Positions 17,281 to 25,839 of a stretch of 64,000 nucleotides of DNA are shown here, piece after piece; the first letter of the stretch is position 1; each line of letters begins with the position of its first letter. The position numbers were made by a program, and so were the translations under genes. This stretch comes from Rhodococcus sp. AW25M09. GTDB lineage: Bacteria; Actinomycetota; Actinomycetes; Mycobacteriales; Mycobacteriaceae. The stretch lies in NCBI RefSeq assembly GCF_000333955.1, contig NZ_CAPS01000031.1, positions 62,001-126,000 of the forward strand. The letters run 5' to 3'. The notes under the pieces were generated by a model that was given only the letters and a program-made list of their open reading frames with translations, was not told the origin of the DNA and made no database searches.

Positions 17281-17910
17281 CTAACGCTTTGAGGCGTCGT
17301 CGAGAGAACGTGCCGTGTCGAGGACGGTCACGAGTACGTCGGTCAGCAGAATTTCGACCTGTTCGCGCGTCAGGGTGCCGCGCACCAGCCATTCGCGTCC
17401 CGCGGCCTTGACCATGCCGCCGAAGGCGCGTACTGCGGACTTCGCAATTCGGCGGTCACCGCCTCTGCCCTCGAATGCAGTTGCGTCGAGCACGCGTTCG
17501 GCCGCGAGATCGTCGGCCTCGTCCAGAATCTGGGCCACCTGCTCGTCGAGGCCCGACCCGCTGGCCATCGAGACCCACGCCGTTCCGTGCGCCTCGATCA
17601 CGTTCACCAACCAGTGCACGCTGCCGCGGGCGCGCTCCTCGAGCGAACCCGTGGGCAGGTGTACCTCCTCGATCGGGGGCACTGTGACCAGGAAGCGAAC
17701 GCTCTCGAGGTAGAGATCGCGTTTGCTGCCGATGTAGTGGTGAATGAGGCCTCGCGCCACGCCGGCAGAGGCAGCGACGTCGGACATCGACACGTCCGGG
17801 TACGGCTTGTCGCCGAACAAGCGGACGGCGCTCGCCAGAATCTGTGTCCGTCGCTCGTCCGGTTCCAGTCGATTCCACTTGGGCGTACTCGAAGCCGGCA
17901 TGGTTCTCAT
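17281..17910 (-). CDS. TetR-family regulator of the beta-oxidation units
   Basis: A 209-residue TetR protein, last gene of the fadE-fadA-fadB unit. The helix-turn-helix occupies residues 15-60 (RRTQILASAVRLFGDKPYPD, then MSDVAASAGVARGLIHHYIG). The ATG at 17910 lies 28 bases after the preceding stop. A second ATG at 17901, with GAGA 7 bases before it, is equally possible. Autoregulation within the operon and a shared palindrome at two nearby promoters suggest it represses both the acyl-CoA synthetase and the beta-oxidation unit. Related fatty-acid TetR repressors sense acyl-CoA, but the ligand here is inferred. Confidence 0.85.
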   Translation of the reverse strand: MRTMPASSTPKWNRLEPDERRTQILASAVRLFGDKPYPDVSMSDVAASAGVARGLIHHYIGSKRDLYLESVRFLVTVPPIEEVHLPTGSLEERARGSVHWLVNVIEAHGTAWVSMASGSGLDEQVAQILDEADDLAAERVLDATAFEGRGGDRRIAKSAVRAFGGMVKAAGREWLVRGTLTREQVEILLTDVLVTVLDTARSLDDASKR

Positions 17911-17938
17911 GATCGCACCGAACCCACGCCGCCATGCC

Positions 17939-20113
17939 TCAGAGGTACCGCTCGGTGCGCGAGCGCAGCGACCTCGGCACGATGAACCGATCGCCGTACC
18001 GTGATCGCAGCTCGTCGGCCCGACGCACGAATCCCTCGAGGCCGCCGTCGAACTGATTGACGAACTGCAGCACACCGCCGGTCCACGCGGGGTAGCCGAT
18101 GCCGAGAATGGACCCGATGTTCGCGTCGGCAACCGTGCGTAGGACGCCCTCGTCGAGGCACGCGATCGAGTCGAGCGACTGCGCGATCAGCATGCGATCC
18201 ATCATGTCCTCGAACGAAGTTCCGTGGTCCGGTCGGTGGTAGTGCTCCACCAGTCCCGGCCACAGCCCGGCCTTGGTGCCGTCCTCGGCGTACTCGTAGA
18301 ACCCGCGTCCCGCCTTGCGGCCGGGCCGATCGAACTCGTCGACGAGTCGGTCGACCAGGGCGTAGGAGTTCGAGACGATCCACTGCCTGCCGGCGGCGCG
18401 GGCGGCCTCGGCCATGCCCTCGCGGATGTGGCGCGAGAGGGTCAGTGAGATCTCGTCCATGAGGGCGAGTGCGCCGGACGGATACCCGGCCTGGAGTGCG
18501 GCCTGCTCGACGGTGGCCGGGTGCACGCCCTCGGCCACCAGTGAGATCGCCTCGTCCATGAATCTGCCGATGACCCGCGTGGTGAAGAAGCCGTGACTGT
18601 CTCCGACGACGATCGGGGACTTGCCGATCAGCCGAACGAAGTCGAACGCGCGAGCCAGAGCGGAGTCGCTGGTGTGTTCTCCCACCACGATTTCCACCAG
18701 CGGCATCTTGTCCACCGGTGAGAAGAAGTGCGTGCCGATGAAGTCGGAGGTCCGCGAAACACCCTGGGACAGTGCGGTGATGGGCAGGGTCGAGGTGTTC
18801 GAGCAGAGTAGTGCGTCGGACGTCAAGTATTTGTCGACATCCTCGAAGGCCCCCTGTTTGACGGCCGGATCCTCGAACACTGCCTCGACGACCAGATCGC
18901 AACCCTCGGCATCGGCCGCGTCGGAACTGGGCGTGATGAGCGCGAGCACCGCATCGGCGTCGGCCTGGGTCTTGCGTCCCTTCGCGACGGCCTTGCCGAG
19001 AATCGAACGTGCGTAATCCTTTCCACGCTCCGCAGATTCGATCGAGACATCACGCAGTACGACGGGAACCTCGGCCGAGGCGACGACGTAGGCGATGGCA
19101 GCACCCATCATGCCGGCACCGATCACCAGCACCTTCTCGGGCACTCGATGGGGTTCGGCGGCCGGGCGAGAGCCACCCTTGTCGATGGACCCGAGGTCGA
19201 AGAACATCGACTGGATCAAATTGCCCGATACCGGCCCGCAGGCGAGTGCGGTGCAGTGCCGGGTTTCCACGAGCGATGCCGACTCGAAGTCGAGCACCGA
19301 CCCTTCCACTGCCGCAGCAACCACCGCGATCGGAGCGGGCATGGGTGCACCCTTGACCTGCTTGCGGACCGTTGCCGCGAAGGCAGGCAGCTGCGCAGCC
19401 AGCGCGGGTGAGGCCGCGGTGCCGCCGGGAATCTTGAATCCCTTCCTGTCCCAGGGCTGCAGCGCTTCGGGATTGGCGACGATCCAGGCGCGCGCGCTCG
19501 CCATCATCTGCTCGTGGGTGTCGACGACCTCGTCGATCAATCCGAGCTCGAGTGCCTGTGCCGGCCGATACCGCTGCCCCTGGCCCACCACCTGGGTCAG
19601 GGCCTTGACGATGCCGAACATCCGGACCGTTCGGGTGACGCCGCCGGTGCCGGGCAGCAGGCCGAGCGTCACCTCGGGAAGGCCGAAACGAGAGTTGCTT
19701 CGGCTCAGTGCGATTCGATGATGACAGGCCAACGCAATCTCGAATCCGCCGCCGAGCGCGGTACCGCCGAGAGCGGCCACGACCGGCTTCCCCAGCTTCT
19801 CGAGCCGACGAAACTTGTCCTTGATGAAATCGAGGGCGTCGGCGATTTTCGCGTGGTCCGCGGGGCCGGCGTCGCGCAGCAGCTCGAGGTCGCCGCCGGA
19901 GAAGAACGAATCCTTCCCCGAGGTGACGATGACGCCGTCGAATGCGGCTCGATTGGCCTCCAGCCAGTCGACAGTCTGCCCGAGCGACTCGCCGAACGCG
20001 GTGTTCATGGTGTTGGTGGCCTGTGTCGGATCCTCGATCGTCAGCACGAGTACCCGGTCGGTACCGATCTCGCCGGTGATCGTGGGTGTTCGCAGAGTAG
20101 AAGAAGTGTTCAT
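17939..20113 (-). CDS. fused enoyl-CoA hydratase / 3-hydroxyacyl-CoA dehydrogenase (FadB-type)
   Basis: A 724-residue bifunctional beta-oxidation enzyme. The N-terminal hydratase domain has SGGDLELL near residue 73 for the oxyanion hole and GLPEVTLGLLPGTGG near 145 for the catalytic Glu region. The dehydrogenase domain starts with GAGMMGAAIAYVVASAEVPV near 335 and has the catalytic His in IGTHFFSPVDKMPLVEI near 460. Two C-terminal helical domains end at SRTERYL. AGGAAG precedes the ATG. It lies 35 bases after the thiolase gene and with it forms the trifunctional set that hydrates, oxidises and cleaves acyl-CoA. The length suits the FadB family. Confidence 0.93.
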   Translation of the reverse strand: MNTSSTLRTPTITGEIGTDRVLVLTIEDPTQATNTMNTAFGESLGQTVDWLEANRAAFDGVIVTSGKDSFFSGGDLELLRDAGPADHAKIADALDFIKDKFRRLEKLGKPVVAALGGTALGGGFEIALACHHRIALSRSNSRFGLPEVTLGLLPGTGGVTRTVRMFGIVKALTQVVGQGQRYRPAQALELGLIDEVVDTHEQMMASARAWIVANPEALQPWDRKGFKIPGGTAASPALAAQLPAFAATVRKQVKGAPMPAPIAVVAAAVEGSVLDFESASLVETRHCTALACGPVSGNLIQSMFFDLGSIDKGGSRPAAEPHRVPEKVLVIGAGMMGAAIAYVVASAEVPVVLRDVSIESAERGKDYARSILGKAVAKGRKTQADADAVLALITPSSDAADAEGCDLVVEAVFEDPAVKQGAFEDVDKYLTSDALLCSNTSTLPITALSQGVSRTSDFIGTHFFSPVDKMPLVEIVVGEHTSDSALARAFDFVRLIGKSPIVVGDSHGFFTTRVIGRFMDEAISLVAEGVHPATVEQAALQAGYPSGALALMDEISLTLSRHIREGMAEAARAAGRQWIVSNSYALVDRLVDEFDRPGRKAGRGFYEYAEDGTKAGLWPGLVEHYHRPDHGTSFEDMMDRMLIAQSLDSIACLDEGVLRTVADANIGSILGIGYPAWTGGVLQFVNQFDGGLEGFVRRADELRSRYGDRFIVPRSLRSRTERYL

Positions 20114-20148
20114 CGACTTCCTGACTTCGTTGTTCTCGCGCGGGGTGT

Positions 20149-21357
20149 TCACAGGCGCTCGATGATGGTGGCGACGCCCATTCCGGCACCGATGCACAGG
20201 GTGATCAGCGCGTATCGCTCGCCGCGGCGCTCGAGCTCGTCGAGGGCCATTCCGGTGAGCATCGCACCCGTTGCGCCCAGTGGATGGCCCATGGCAATCG
20301 CGCCACCGTTGACGTTGATGCGGTCGTGGTCGATGTGCAGCTGCTTCGTGTAGTTGAGCACCACCGAGGCGAAGGCCTCGTTGACCTCGAACACCGCGAT
20401 GTCGTCGAGGGTCAGCCCCGCTGCGGCCAACACCTTGTGGGTGGCCGGAACCGGACCGGTGAGCATCAGCGTCGGGTCCGATCCCGCGACGACACCGGCT
20501 ACGACGCGTCCGCGCGGGGTCAATCCACCTGCGCGACCTGCCTCTTCGGAACCGATCAGAACCATCGCCGTGCCGTCGACGATGCCGGACGAGTTGCCGG
20601 CATGGTGCACGTGATCGATGCGCTCCACCTCGGTGTACTTCTGCATGGCTACAGCGTCGAACCCGGCGAGCGCTCCCATCCGGTCGAACGACGGCTTCAA
20701 GGCCGCAAGATCGGCAGTGGTGGTCTCGGGTCGCATGATCTCGTCGTGGTCGAGCATCAGCCGACCGTTCGCGTCGAAAACCGGGATGACCGACTTCTCG
20801 AAGTGGCCCATCGACCAGGCATGGGCCGCGCGTTGCTGGCTGCGAACAGCGAAGGCGTCGACGTCGTCGCGATCGAACCCTTCGATCGTTGCGATGAGGT
20901 CTGCGCTGACGCCCTGCGGAACGAAGTAGCTGCCGTAGTTGGTCAGCGGGTCGCAGGGCCACGAGCCACCGTCCGCGCCGAGGGGAACCCGGGACATCGA
21001 CTCGACACCGCCGGCGACGATCAGCCGATCCCAACCGGATCGAACACGTTGCGCCGCAGTGTTGACGGCCTCGAGACCCGACCCGCAGAAGCGGTTGAGC
21101 TGAACGCCGGCCACGCTGTCGGGCAATCCGGCAACCATCGCGACGGTCCGGGCGATATCGCACCCCTGATCGCCGACGGGGGTGACCACACCGAGCACGA
21201 TGTCGTCGATCAGTGCCGGATCGAGCTGGGAATTCCGAGAGAGCAAGGTGGACAACGTGTTCGCGGCCAGATCGACCGGTTTGATGGTATGCAGTGCGCC
21301 GGAACTCTTCCCGCGGCCACGCGGGCTGCGAACTGCGTCGTAGAGGAACGCCTCCAT
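20149..21357 (-). CDS. acetyl-CoA C-acyltransferase (thiolase, FadA-type)
   Basis: A 402-residue thiolase. The nucleophilic Cys is in [16 protein letters not shown] near residue 88. The His is in [18 protein letters not shown] near 355 and the second Cys in [10 protein letters not shown] near 385. It performs the last step of beta-oxidation, releasing acetyl-CoA. It lies 31 bases downstream of the acyl-CoA dehydrogenase gene and 35 bases upstream of the fadB-type gene in one transcription unit. That context favours a degradative rather than acetoacetyl-CoA-synthesising role. Confidence 0.93.
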   Translation of the reverse strand: MEAFLYDAVRSPRGRGKSSGALHTIKPVDLAANTLSTLLSRNSQLDPALIDDIVLGVVTPVGDQGCDIARTVAMVAGLPDSVAGVQLNRFCGSGLEAVNTAAQRVRSGWDRLIVAGGVESMSRVPLGADGGSWPCDPLTNYGSYFVPQGVSADLIATIEGFDRDDVDAFAVRSQQRAAHAWSMGHFEKSVIPVFDANGRLMLDHDEIMRPETTTADLAALKPSFDRMGALAGFDAVAMQKYTEVERIDHVHHAGNSSGIVDGTAMVLIGSEEAGRAGGLTPRGRVVAGVVAGSDPTLMLTGPVPATHKVLAAAGLTLDDIAVFEVNEAFASVVLNYTKQLHIDHDRINVNGGAIAMGHPLGATGAMLTGMALDELERRGERYALITLCIGAGMGVATIIERL

Positions 21358-21388
21358 GGTGGTGCCTTTCTGGGGCCTGTGCCGAGTT

Positions 21389-22549
21389 CTACAAGGAACG
21401 GGAGATGAGTTCTTTCATGACTTCGTTGGCACCGGCGTAGATCCGGGCGATGCGGCCGTCGACGAACATGCGGGCGATGGGGTACTCCTCCATGTAGCCG
21501 TATCCACCGAAGAGCTGCAGGCACCGGTCGACCACCTCGAACTGTCGGTCGGTGGTCCAGTACTTGATCATCGCGGCCGTCGTCACGTCGAGCGTGCCCG
21601 AAATGTGCTTGGCCATTGCGTCGTCGACGAAGGTGCGGACTACGCGGCCGATGGTGGCGCATTCGGCGAGCTCGAACTTGGTGTTCTGCAGATCGAACAG
21701 TGTTTTACCGAAAGCGCTGCGCGACTTGGTGTATTCGACGGTCTGCAGGACGGCTGCGTCGATCATCGCAGCAGCTGCGATCCCGCAGATCAACCGCTCC
21801 TGGGGGAGCTGCTGCATCAACTGCGCGAATCCGAGACCTTCTGCTTCTCCGAGGATGTTGGTTGCCGGAATGCGGAGACCGTCGAAGGTGAGTTCAGCTG
21901 TGTCCTGTCCCTTCTGGCCGATCTTGTGCAGTACCCGGCCCCGGTGAAAGCCTTCGGTGTCGTCGGAGACCTCGGCGACCAGCAGCGAGAGTCCCCGGGC
22001 TCCCGCGGACGGGTCGGTCTTGGCGGCGATGATGATCAGATCGCAGTGAGCTCCGTTGGAGATGAACGTCTTTCCGCCGGTCACCACGTAGTAGTCGCCG
22101 TCGCGTACCGCTCGGGTGGTGATGCCCTGCAGATCCGATCCGGTGCCCGGTTCGGTCATCGCGATCGCGCCGATCCACTCTCCCGAGCACAGCTTCGGCA
22201 GCCACCGCTCCTTGTTCTCCTCGGAGGCGTAGGCGAGAAGGTAGTGCGGAACGATCCCGCTGTGCACGCCCAGTTGCATGGACGAGTCACCGGCGCGCAC
22301 CTGCTCCTCGAAGAGCACGGCCTCGTGGCGGAAGTCCCCGCCGCCACCGCCGTACTGCTCGGGTACCGACATGCCGAGCAGGCCGAGGCGGCCAGCGCTG
22401 CGGTAGACCTCTCGGCTGGGGCGTCCGGCTGCGGCGAATTCTTCGCGATGCGGCGCGACCTCTTTCTCGAAGAATCCTCGGGCGAGCTGGCGTAGGTCGG
22501 CGAGCTCGGTGGTGAGGTCGCCGGTGGTGCGGTCTGCGAGTGCAGTCAT
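21389..22549 (-). CDS. acyl-CoA dehydrogenase (long-chain/LCAD-like)
   Basis: A 386-residue FAD-dependent acyl-CoA dehydrogenase. It has [13 protein letters not shown] near residue 127 and [13 protein letters not shown] near 160. [12 protein letters not shown] segment near 248 carries the Glu that in long-chain and isovaleryl enzymes is the catalytic base. The usual short-chain Glu position near the C-terminus (YEGT) is instead IYAGANE, consistent with the LCAD-like class. AAGGACC is 8 bases before the ATG. It is the first gene of the beta-oxidation unit, and its promoter has the perfect TATTGGC palindrome at 22583-22601. Confidence 0.92.
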   Translation of the reverse strand: MTALADRTTGDLTTELADLRQLARGFFEKEVAPHREEFAAAGRPSREVYRSAGRLGLLGMSVPEQYGGGGGDFRHEAVLFEEQVRAGDSSMQLGVHSGIVPHYLLAYASEENKERWLPKLCSGEWIGAIAMTEPGTGSDLQGITTRAVRDGDYYVVTGGKTFISNGAHCDLIIIAAKTDPSAGARGLSLLVAEVSDDTEGFHRGRVLHKIGQKGQDTAELTFDGLRIPATNILGEAEGLGFAQLMQQLPQERLICGIAAAAMIDAAVLQTVEYTKSRSAFGKTLFDLQNTKFELAECATIGRVVRTFVDDAMAKHISGTLDVTTAAMIKYWTTDRQFEVVDRCLQLFGGYGYMEEYPIARMFVDGRIARIYAGANEVMKELISRSL

Positions 22550-22582
22550 GGTGGGTCCTTGGCTCGAAGCGCATCCGTCGTT

Positions 22583-22601
22583 TATTGGCGCTGTGCCAAT
22601 A
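22583..22601. promoter_or_regulatory. TATTGGC-type operator, copy 2
   Basis: TATTGGCGCTGTGCCAATA is a perfect 7-base inverted repeat with a 5-base spacer, 34 bases before the acyl-CoA dehydrogenase start. It matches the site at 17211-17229 in 15 of 19 positions, including the whole left arm. Both probably bind the TetR protein at 17281-17910. Confidence 0.78.
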
Positions 22602-22647
22602 AAGATGCCCGGCGCTCTAGCGAATGTCAACCAACGAGCTACCGCTC

Positions 22648-22699
22648 AACTCGAAGTTGGGGATGGATTCGCGGCGGAATCCGTCCCCAACTTCGAGTT
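22648..22699. repeat. 52-base near-perfect inverted repeat (long hairpin)
   Basis: Two 23-base arms (22648-22670 and 22677-22699) pair along their whole length around a 6-base loop (GCGGCG). The single non-Watson-Crick pair, T64 with G83, is a wobble. The outer part of each arm is itself a short palindrome (AACT-CGA-AGTT). It sits between the divergent acyl-CoA dehydrogenase and amidase genes, where a terminator is not expected, and ends 39 bases before the amidase ATG. No second copy occurs in this window. Confidence 0.85.
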
Positions 22700-22738
22700 C
22701 GGCACTCCGTAGATGGTTGCGGGAATTACAGTGACCCC

Positions 22739-24223
22739 ATGCGTATCGACGAGTATCGGAAATTTGACGGACTCGGCCTGGCGGAACTGGTGGCCACCGG
22801 TGACGTGACGCCGCGCGAGCTCGTGGATTGTGCACTGGCGCAAGCCACGTCGATCGATCCTTCGATCAATTCGATTGTTCGACTCATGTCGGAGCAGGCC
22901 GACGCGCAACTGACGGATACACTGCGGGGCCCCTTCGCGGGCGTGCCATTTCTGATCAAGGACCTCTCACAGGACTATGCCGGTTTGCCCACCGCGAGTG
23001 GATCCCGGTCGTTGACCGACCTCCCTATGCCCGAGCATTCCACCGTCGTGCAGCGGTGGCTCGATGCCGGCCTGGTCATCTTCGGAAAGACCAACACGCC
23101 CGAGTTCGGCGCAAAGGGAATCACCGAGCCGGCTGTGTTCGGCGCAGCCCGAAACCCCTGGGACCGCAGTAGAACTCCCGGTGGCTCGTCGGGCGGATCC
23201 GCTGCTGCGGTCGCGGCCGGAATCGTCCCGGTCGCGGGGGCGAACGACGGCGGCGGATCGATTCGCATTCCGGCGTCGTGCTGCGGACTTGTCGGGCTCA
23301 AGCCCGGCCGAGGACTGGTGCCGTCGGGACCCTCCTTCGGTGAGCCGATGCACGGAGCAGCGGTGCACGGAGTGGTCTCCCGATCGGTACGCGACACCGC
23401 CGCGATGCTCGACGTGTTGGCAGGTGGGGAGCCGACGTCCGGATACCTGCCCGCACGTCCGGAAGGCAGCTTCCTGTCTCGACTGGACACCGACCCCCGG
23501 CCGCTACGCATCGGGATGTATGCGACCACCTCCGTGAATCCGAACCCCCATCCGCAGGCCGTCGCCGCGATGGAAGCGGCAGCGAAGATGCTGACCGACC
23601 TCGGCCACACCGTCGAACTGCTCGACGCGCCGCCGTACGACGATGCAAGCCTCAATCGCGAATTCCTGTTGGCCTGGTTCACCTATCTGGCCTGGGAAAT
23701 GGATGAGGTCAAACGCAAAACCGGCTGCGGCGACGACAAATTCGAGCGCGATACCCGGATCATGGCGGCCCTGGGCAGATCTGCCAGCGGCGTCGACTAC
23801 CTGGAGGCGGTGGAAGGTCGGCATGTGCATGTGCGTGCGCTGGCCACGTACTTCGAGACCTTCGACCTTCTGCTGACGCCCACCCTGGCCGAGCTACCTC
23901 CGAAGATCGGCGCATTCGATCTGGCGAAACCGCTCGAATTGGCGTCGGAGTTGTTGTTGCGCAGCAGAACTGCTGGGATTCTTCGCTACACCGGCATCGT
24001 CGATCAGATGATCGACGACAACATTTCGTGGATTCCCTACACCCAGTTGGCCAACGTCACCGGCCGACCGGCACTGTCGCTACCGCTGCATTGGACCCCG
24101 GAAGGGCTTCCGATGGGCGCGCACTTCACGGCACCGCTGGGTGGCGAGGAGCTGCTCGTCCAACTCGCAGGACAGCTGGAACGAGCAGCACCCTGGGCCC
24201 ACCGCTACGACGAGATCGTCTAG
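22739..24223 (+). CDS. amidase (amidase-signature family)
   Basis: A 494-residue amidase. The catalytic Ser-cisSer-Lys set is visible: Lys in PFLIKDLSQD near residue 76, the Ser-rich loop in PGGSSGGSAAAV near 150, and the nucleophile Ser in DGGGSIRIPAS near 178. These enzymes hydrolyse carboxamides to acid and ammonia in the cytoplasm. The substrate varies widely and nothing here fixes it. The ATG was chosen because homologous amidases begin close to a DEYRKFDGLGLAELV-type segment. It is a single gene. The upstream 52-base hairpin may lie in its 5' leader. Confidence 0.88.
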   Translation: MRIDEYRKFDGLGLAELVATGDVTPRELVDCALAQATSIDPSINSIVRLMSEQADAQLTDTLRGPFAGVPFLIKDLSQDYAGLPTASGSRSLTDLPMPEHSTVVQRWLDAGLVIFGKTNTPEFGAKGITEPAVFGAARNPWDRSRTPGGSSGGSAAAVAAGIVPVAGANDGGGSIRIPASCCGLVGLKPGRGLVPSGPSFGEPMHGAAVHGVVSRSVRDTAAMLDVLAGGEPTSGYLPARPEGSFLSRLDTDPRPLRIGMYATTSVNPNPHPQAVAAMEAAAKMLTDLGHTVELLDAPPYDDASLNREFLLAWFTYLAWEMDEVKRKTGCGDDKFERDTRIMAALGRSASGVDYLEAVEGRHVHVRALATYFETFDLLLTPTLAELPPKIGAFDLAKPLELASELLLRSRTAGILRYTGIVDQMIDDNISWIPYTQLANVTGRPALSLPLHWTPEGLPMGAHFTAPLGGEELLVQLAGQLERAAPWAHRYDEIV

Positions 24224-24288
24224 CTTCGATTCTCGTCGGGCCGGCGCGCCTCACTCGTTCCTGCCGGTAGGGGCAGGAGGGTTTGCGA

Positions 24289-24307
24289 CATACCCCCTAT
24301 GGGTATG
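24289..24307. promoter_or_regulatory. CsoR-like palindrome before the partial nuo operon
   Basis: CATACCCCCTATGGGTATG is a perfect 7-base inverted repeat (CATACCC / GGGTATG) with a 5-base spacer, 66 bases before the nuoA ATG. A/T-rich ends around C-rich and G-rich blocks are the hallmark of operators bound by CsoR/RcnR-type copper- or nickel-sensing repressors. No csoR-like gene is in the window, so the regulator would act from elsewhere. The assignment rests on motif resemblance only. Confidence 0.6.
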
Positions 24308-24373
24308 GTGGCCACGGCGCGGTCGGTCCGGACCGCGCCGCAAAGGGCGCTGCTGGCAAGGGGAGGAACGGCG

Positions 24374-24724
24374 ATGAGTGCATACATCGGGGCATTTGCA
24401 ATGCTGTGTCTGTCCCTGATCGGAATCGGCCTGGTGTATCTCTCGGCGCGCACGAGCGCAGTCGAGTCCACCCCGGTGATGTCGCTTCCTTTCCTTTCCG
24501 GGTGGTCCCCGCGTGAACATGCCCTCTCGCGCTTTCACGCGCGCTGGTACCCGTTGACCGTGCTGTTTCTCGCCTTCGACGTGGAAATGCTCTTCATGTA
24601 CCCCTGGGCCGTGGTAGTCGCGGAGGTCGGTATCGGGGCCATCGTCGAGATGTTCGTGTTCCTCGGCGTGCTGATGGTCGGCGTGATCTGGGCCTGGCGG
24701 GAAGGTGCGTTGCGGTGGGTCTGA
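24374..24724 (+). CDS. nuoA: NADH-quinone oxidoreductase subunit A-like membrane protein
   Basis: A 116-residue NuoA homologue with three hydrophobic helices. The family block is recognisable: ARWYPLTVLFLAFDVEMLFM around residues 55-74, with the conserved acidic Phe-Asp-Val-Glu motif, followed by YPWAVV. NuoA lies at the junction of membrane and peripheral arms in complex I. GGGAGGAAC precedes the ATG. It is the first gene of a run nuoA, B/D-like fusion, H, J, K, L, M, N, all in one direction with overlaps or near contact. No nuoC, E, F, G or I is present, so this is not the main respiratory complex I locus. Confidence 0.88.
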   Translation: MSAYIGAFAMLCLSLIGIGLVYLSARTSAVESTPVMSLPFLSGWSPREHALSRFHARWYPLTVLFLAFDVEMLFMYPWAVVVAEVGIGAIVEMFVFLGVLMVGVIWAWREGALRWV

Positions 24725-25839
24725 AATCGCTACTGGCGGCGCGCGCGGTGCGGGTGGCGCACGTTCTGCTGGTGGAAGCGCCGGGATCGTCGCGTACCCG
24801 CATGGCGGCCGAGAAGGCGATCACTCGACGTGGATGGCAACTCGCGACGTCGCCCGCTGATGCGGATGTCCTGCTGACCTGCGGCGACCCGGGCGAGGAA
24901 CTCGAGAGCGCGTCGAACCGAATTTGGGACCAGATGCCGGGGCCTCGTGTGCGGGTGACCGTGCGATCGAGGGATGACGTCACCGGAACTCTCGACTCGG
25001 CCAGGAGCGGGCTTCTCGACGATCGAGCTCAACGAATCGATGCGGGGGAGCGCCGAGCCGGACCACCCGAACCCGACGACGTCGAGCCGATGGGCACGCC
25101 GCACGCCGACGATGACGGTGACATGGACATGGACATGGACGCCGACGACGACGGTGACATGGACATGGACGGTGACATGGACATGGACATGTCGCCTGGA
25201 GGCGTTGCGTTGGCGGAGGACGGGCCGGATACCGACGGACTCGACCTCGATGTCCTCCACATCCCGTTGGGCCCGGTGCTGCCGCACTGGCCCGCGGGGC
25301 TGGTGCTGGACTGCACCGTGCAGGGCGACCTGATCATGGCAGCGCAGGCCCGGTGGATCGACACCGACAAGGTGGCAACCGAGGCCGATGACGCCGACCC
25401 CCGGTGGTTCGCGGCCTTGCGGTGCGACGCCGTGGCACGACTTCTCGGTGTTGCGGGATGGGACGCGGCTGCGGACACGGCCAGGCGAATCCGCGACGGC
25501 GTAGTGGACGGCGACGCCGTCGATCTGTGCACCGAGCGCATGCACGCCTTGAACACACGAGTCTCACGCAGCCGAATCCTGCGGTGGTCTCTCCGGGGCA
25601 TCACGGTGCACGGTGATGACGGCGCAGCGGTAATTGACTGCGCAGCGGTGGAGGTCCATACGCTGCCGGCGCAGTGGCTGACCGACGCAGTCTCCGCGCT
25701 CGAGGGACAGCCTGTACAACCGCCTGAGCACGTCGACGTCTCCGAGCTCGGTTCCCTGGTGACCGGCCTCGATCTGGCCGCGGCGCGGATGGTGGTGGCC
25801 GCACTGGCACCGCGTCTGATGGTGATGTCCGATGCCTGA
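24715..25839 (+). CDS. degenerate NuoB-NuoD-like fusion with Asp/Met-rich linker
   Basis: A 374-residue protein in the position of nuoB-C-D. Residues 8-83 resemble NuoB around SPADADVLLTCG and NRIWDQMPGPRVRV, but the four Cys of cluster N2 are missing and only Cys56 is present in this part. Residues 132-159 are 16 Asp and 8 Met in a DMDM pattern. From about 180, IPLGPVLPHWPAGLVLDCTV resembles the first strand of NuoD, and LRCDAVARLLGVAGWDAAA its next helices. The remainder is much shorter than NuoD. It overlaps nuoA by 10 bases. I infer a scaffold closing off the membrane arm, not an electron carrier. The homology calls are by eye. Confidence 0.65.
   Translation: MGLKSLLAARAVRVAHVLLVEAPGSSRTRMAAEKAITRRGWQLATSPADADVLLTCGDPGEELESASNRIWDQMPGPRVRVTVRSRDDVTGTLDSARSGLLDDRAQRIDAGERRAGPPEPDDVEPMGTPHADDDGDMDMDMDADDDGDMDMDGDMDMDMSPGGVALAEDGPDTDGLDLDVLHIPLGPVLPHWPAGLVLDCTVQGDLIMAAQARWIDTDKVATEADDADPRWFAALRCDAVARLLGVAGWDAAADTARRIRDGVVDGDAVDLCTERMHALNTRVSRSRILRWSLRGITVHGDDGAAVIDCAAVEVHTLPAQWLTDAVSALEGQPVQPPEHVDVSELGSLVTGLDLAAARMVVAALAPRLMVMSDA
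25108..25191 (+). repeat. Asp-Met coding tandem repeat
   Basis: GACATG units recur through this stretch inside the NuoB-D-like gene, encoding residues 132-159 of that protein. Three blocks of DM repeats are separated by DADDDG and DG. Met-x-Met spacing is typical of Cu(I)-binding segments, and the acidic residues could bind divalent metals. Repeat-number variation by slippage is likely. Confidence 0.85.

Noticed and set aside
15634..17292. Long open frame (552 codons) opposite the acyl-CoA synthetase gene
   Set aside because: The AMP-binding motifs are clearly on the minus strand; the plus-strand product has no domain and a composition typical of GC-rich antisense frames.
25108..25191. Short tandem repeats considered as a CRISPR or VNTR-type array
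   Set aside because: Units are 6 bases, in frame, and within a coding gene; no spacers exist. It is a coding repeat.
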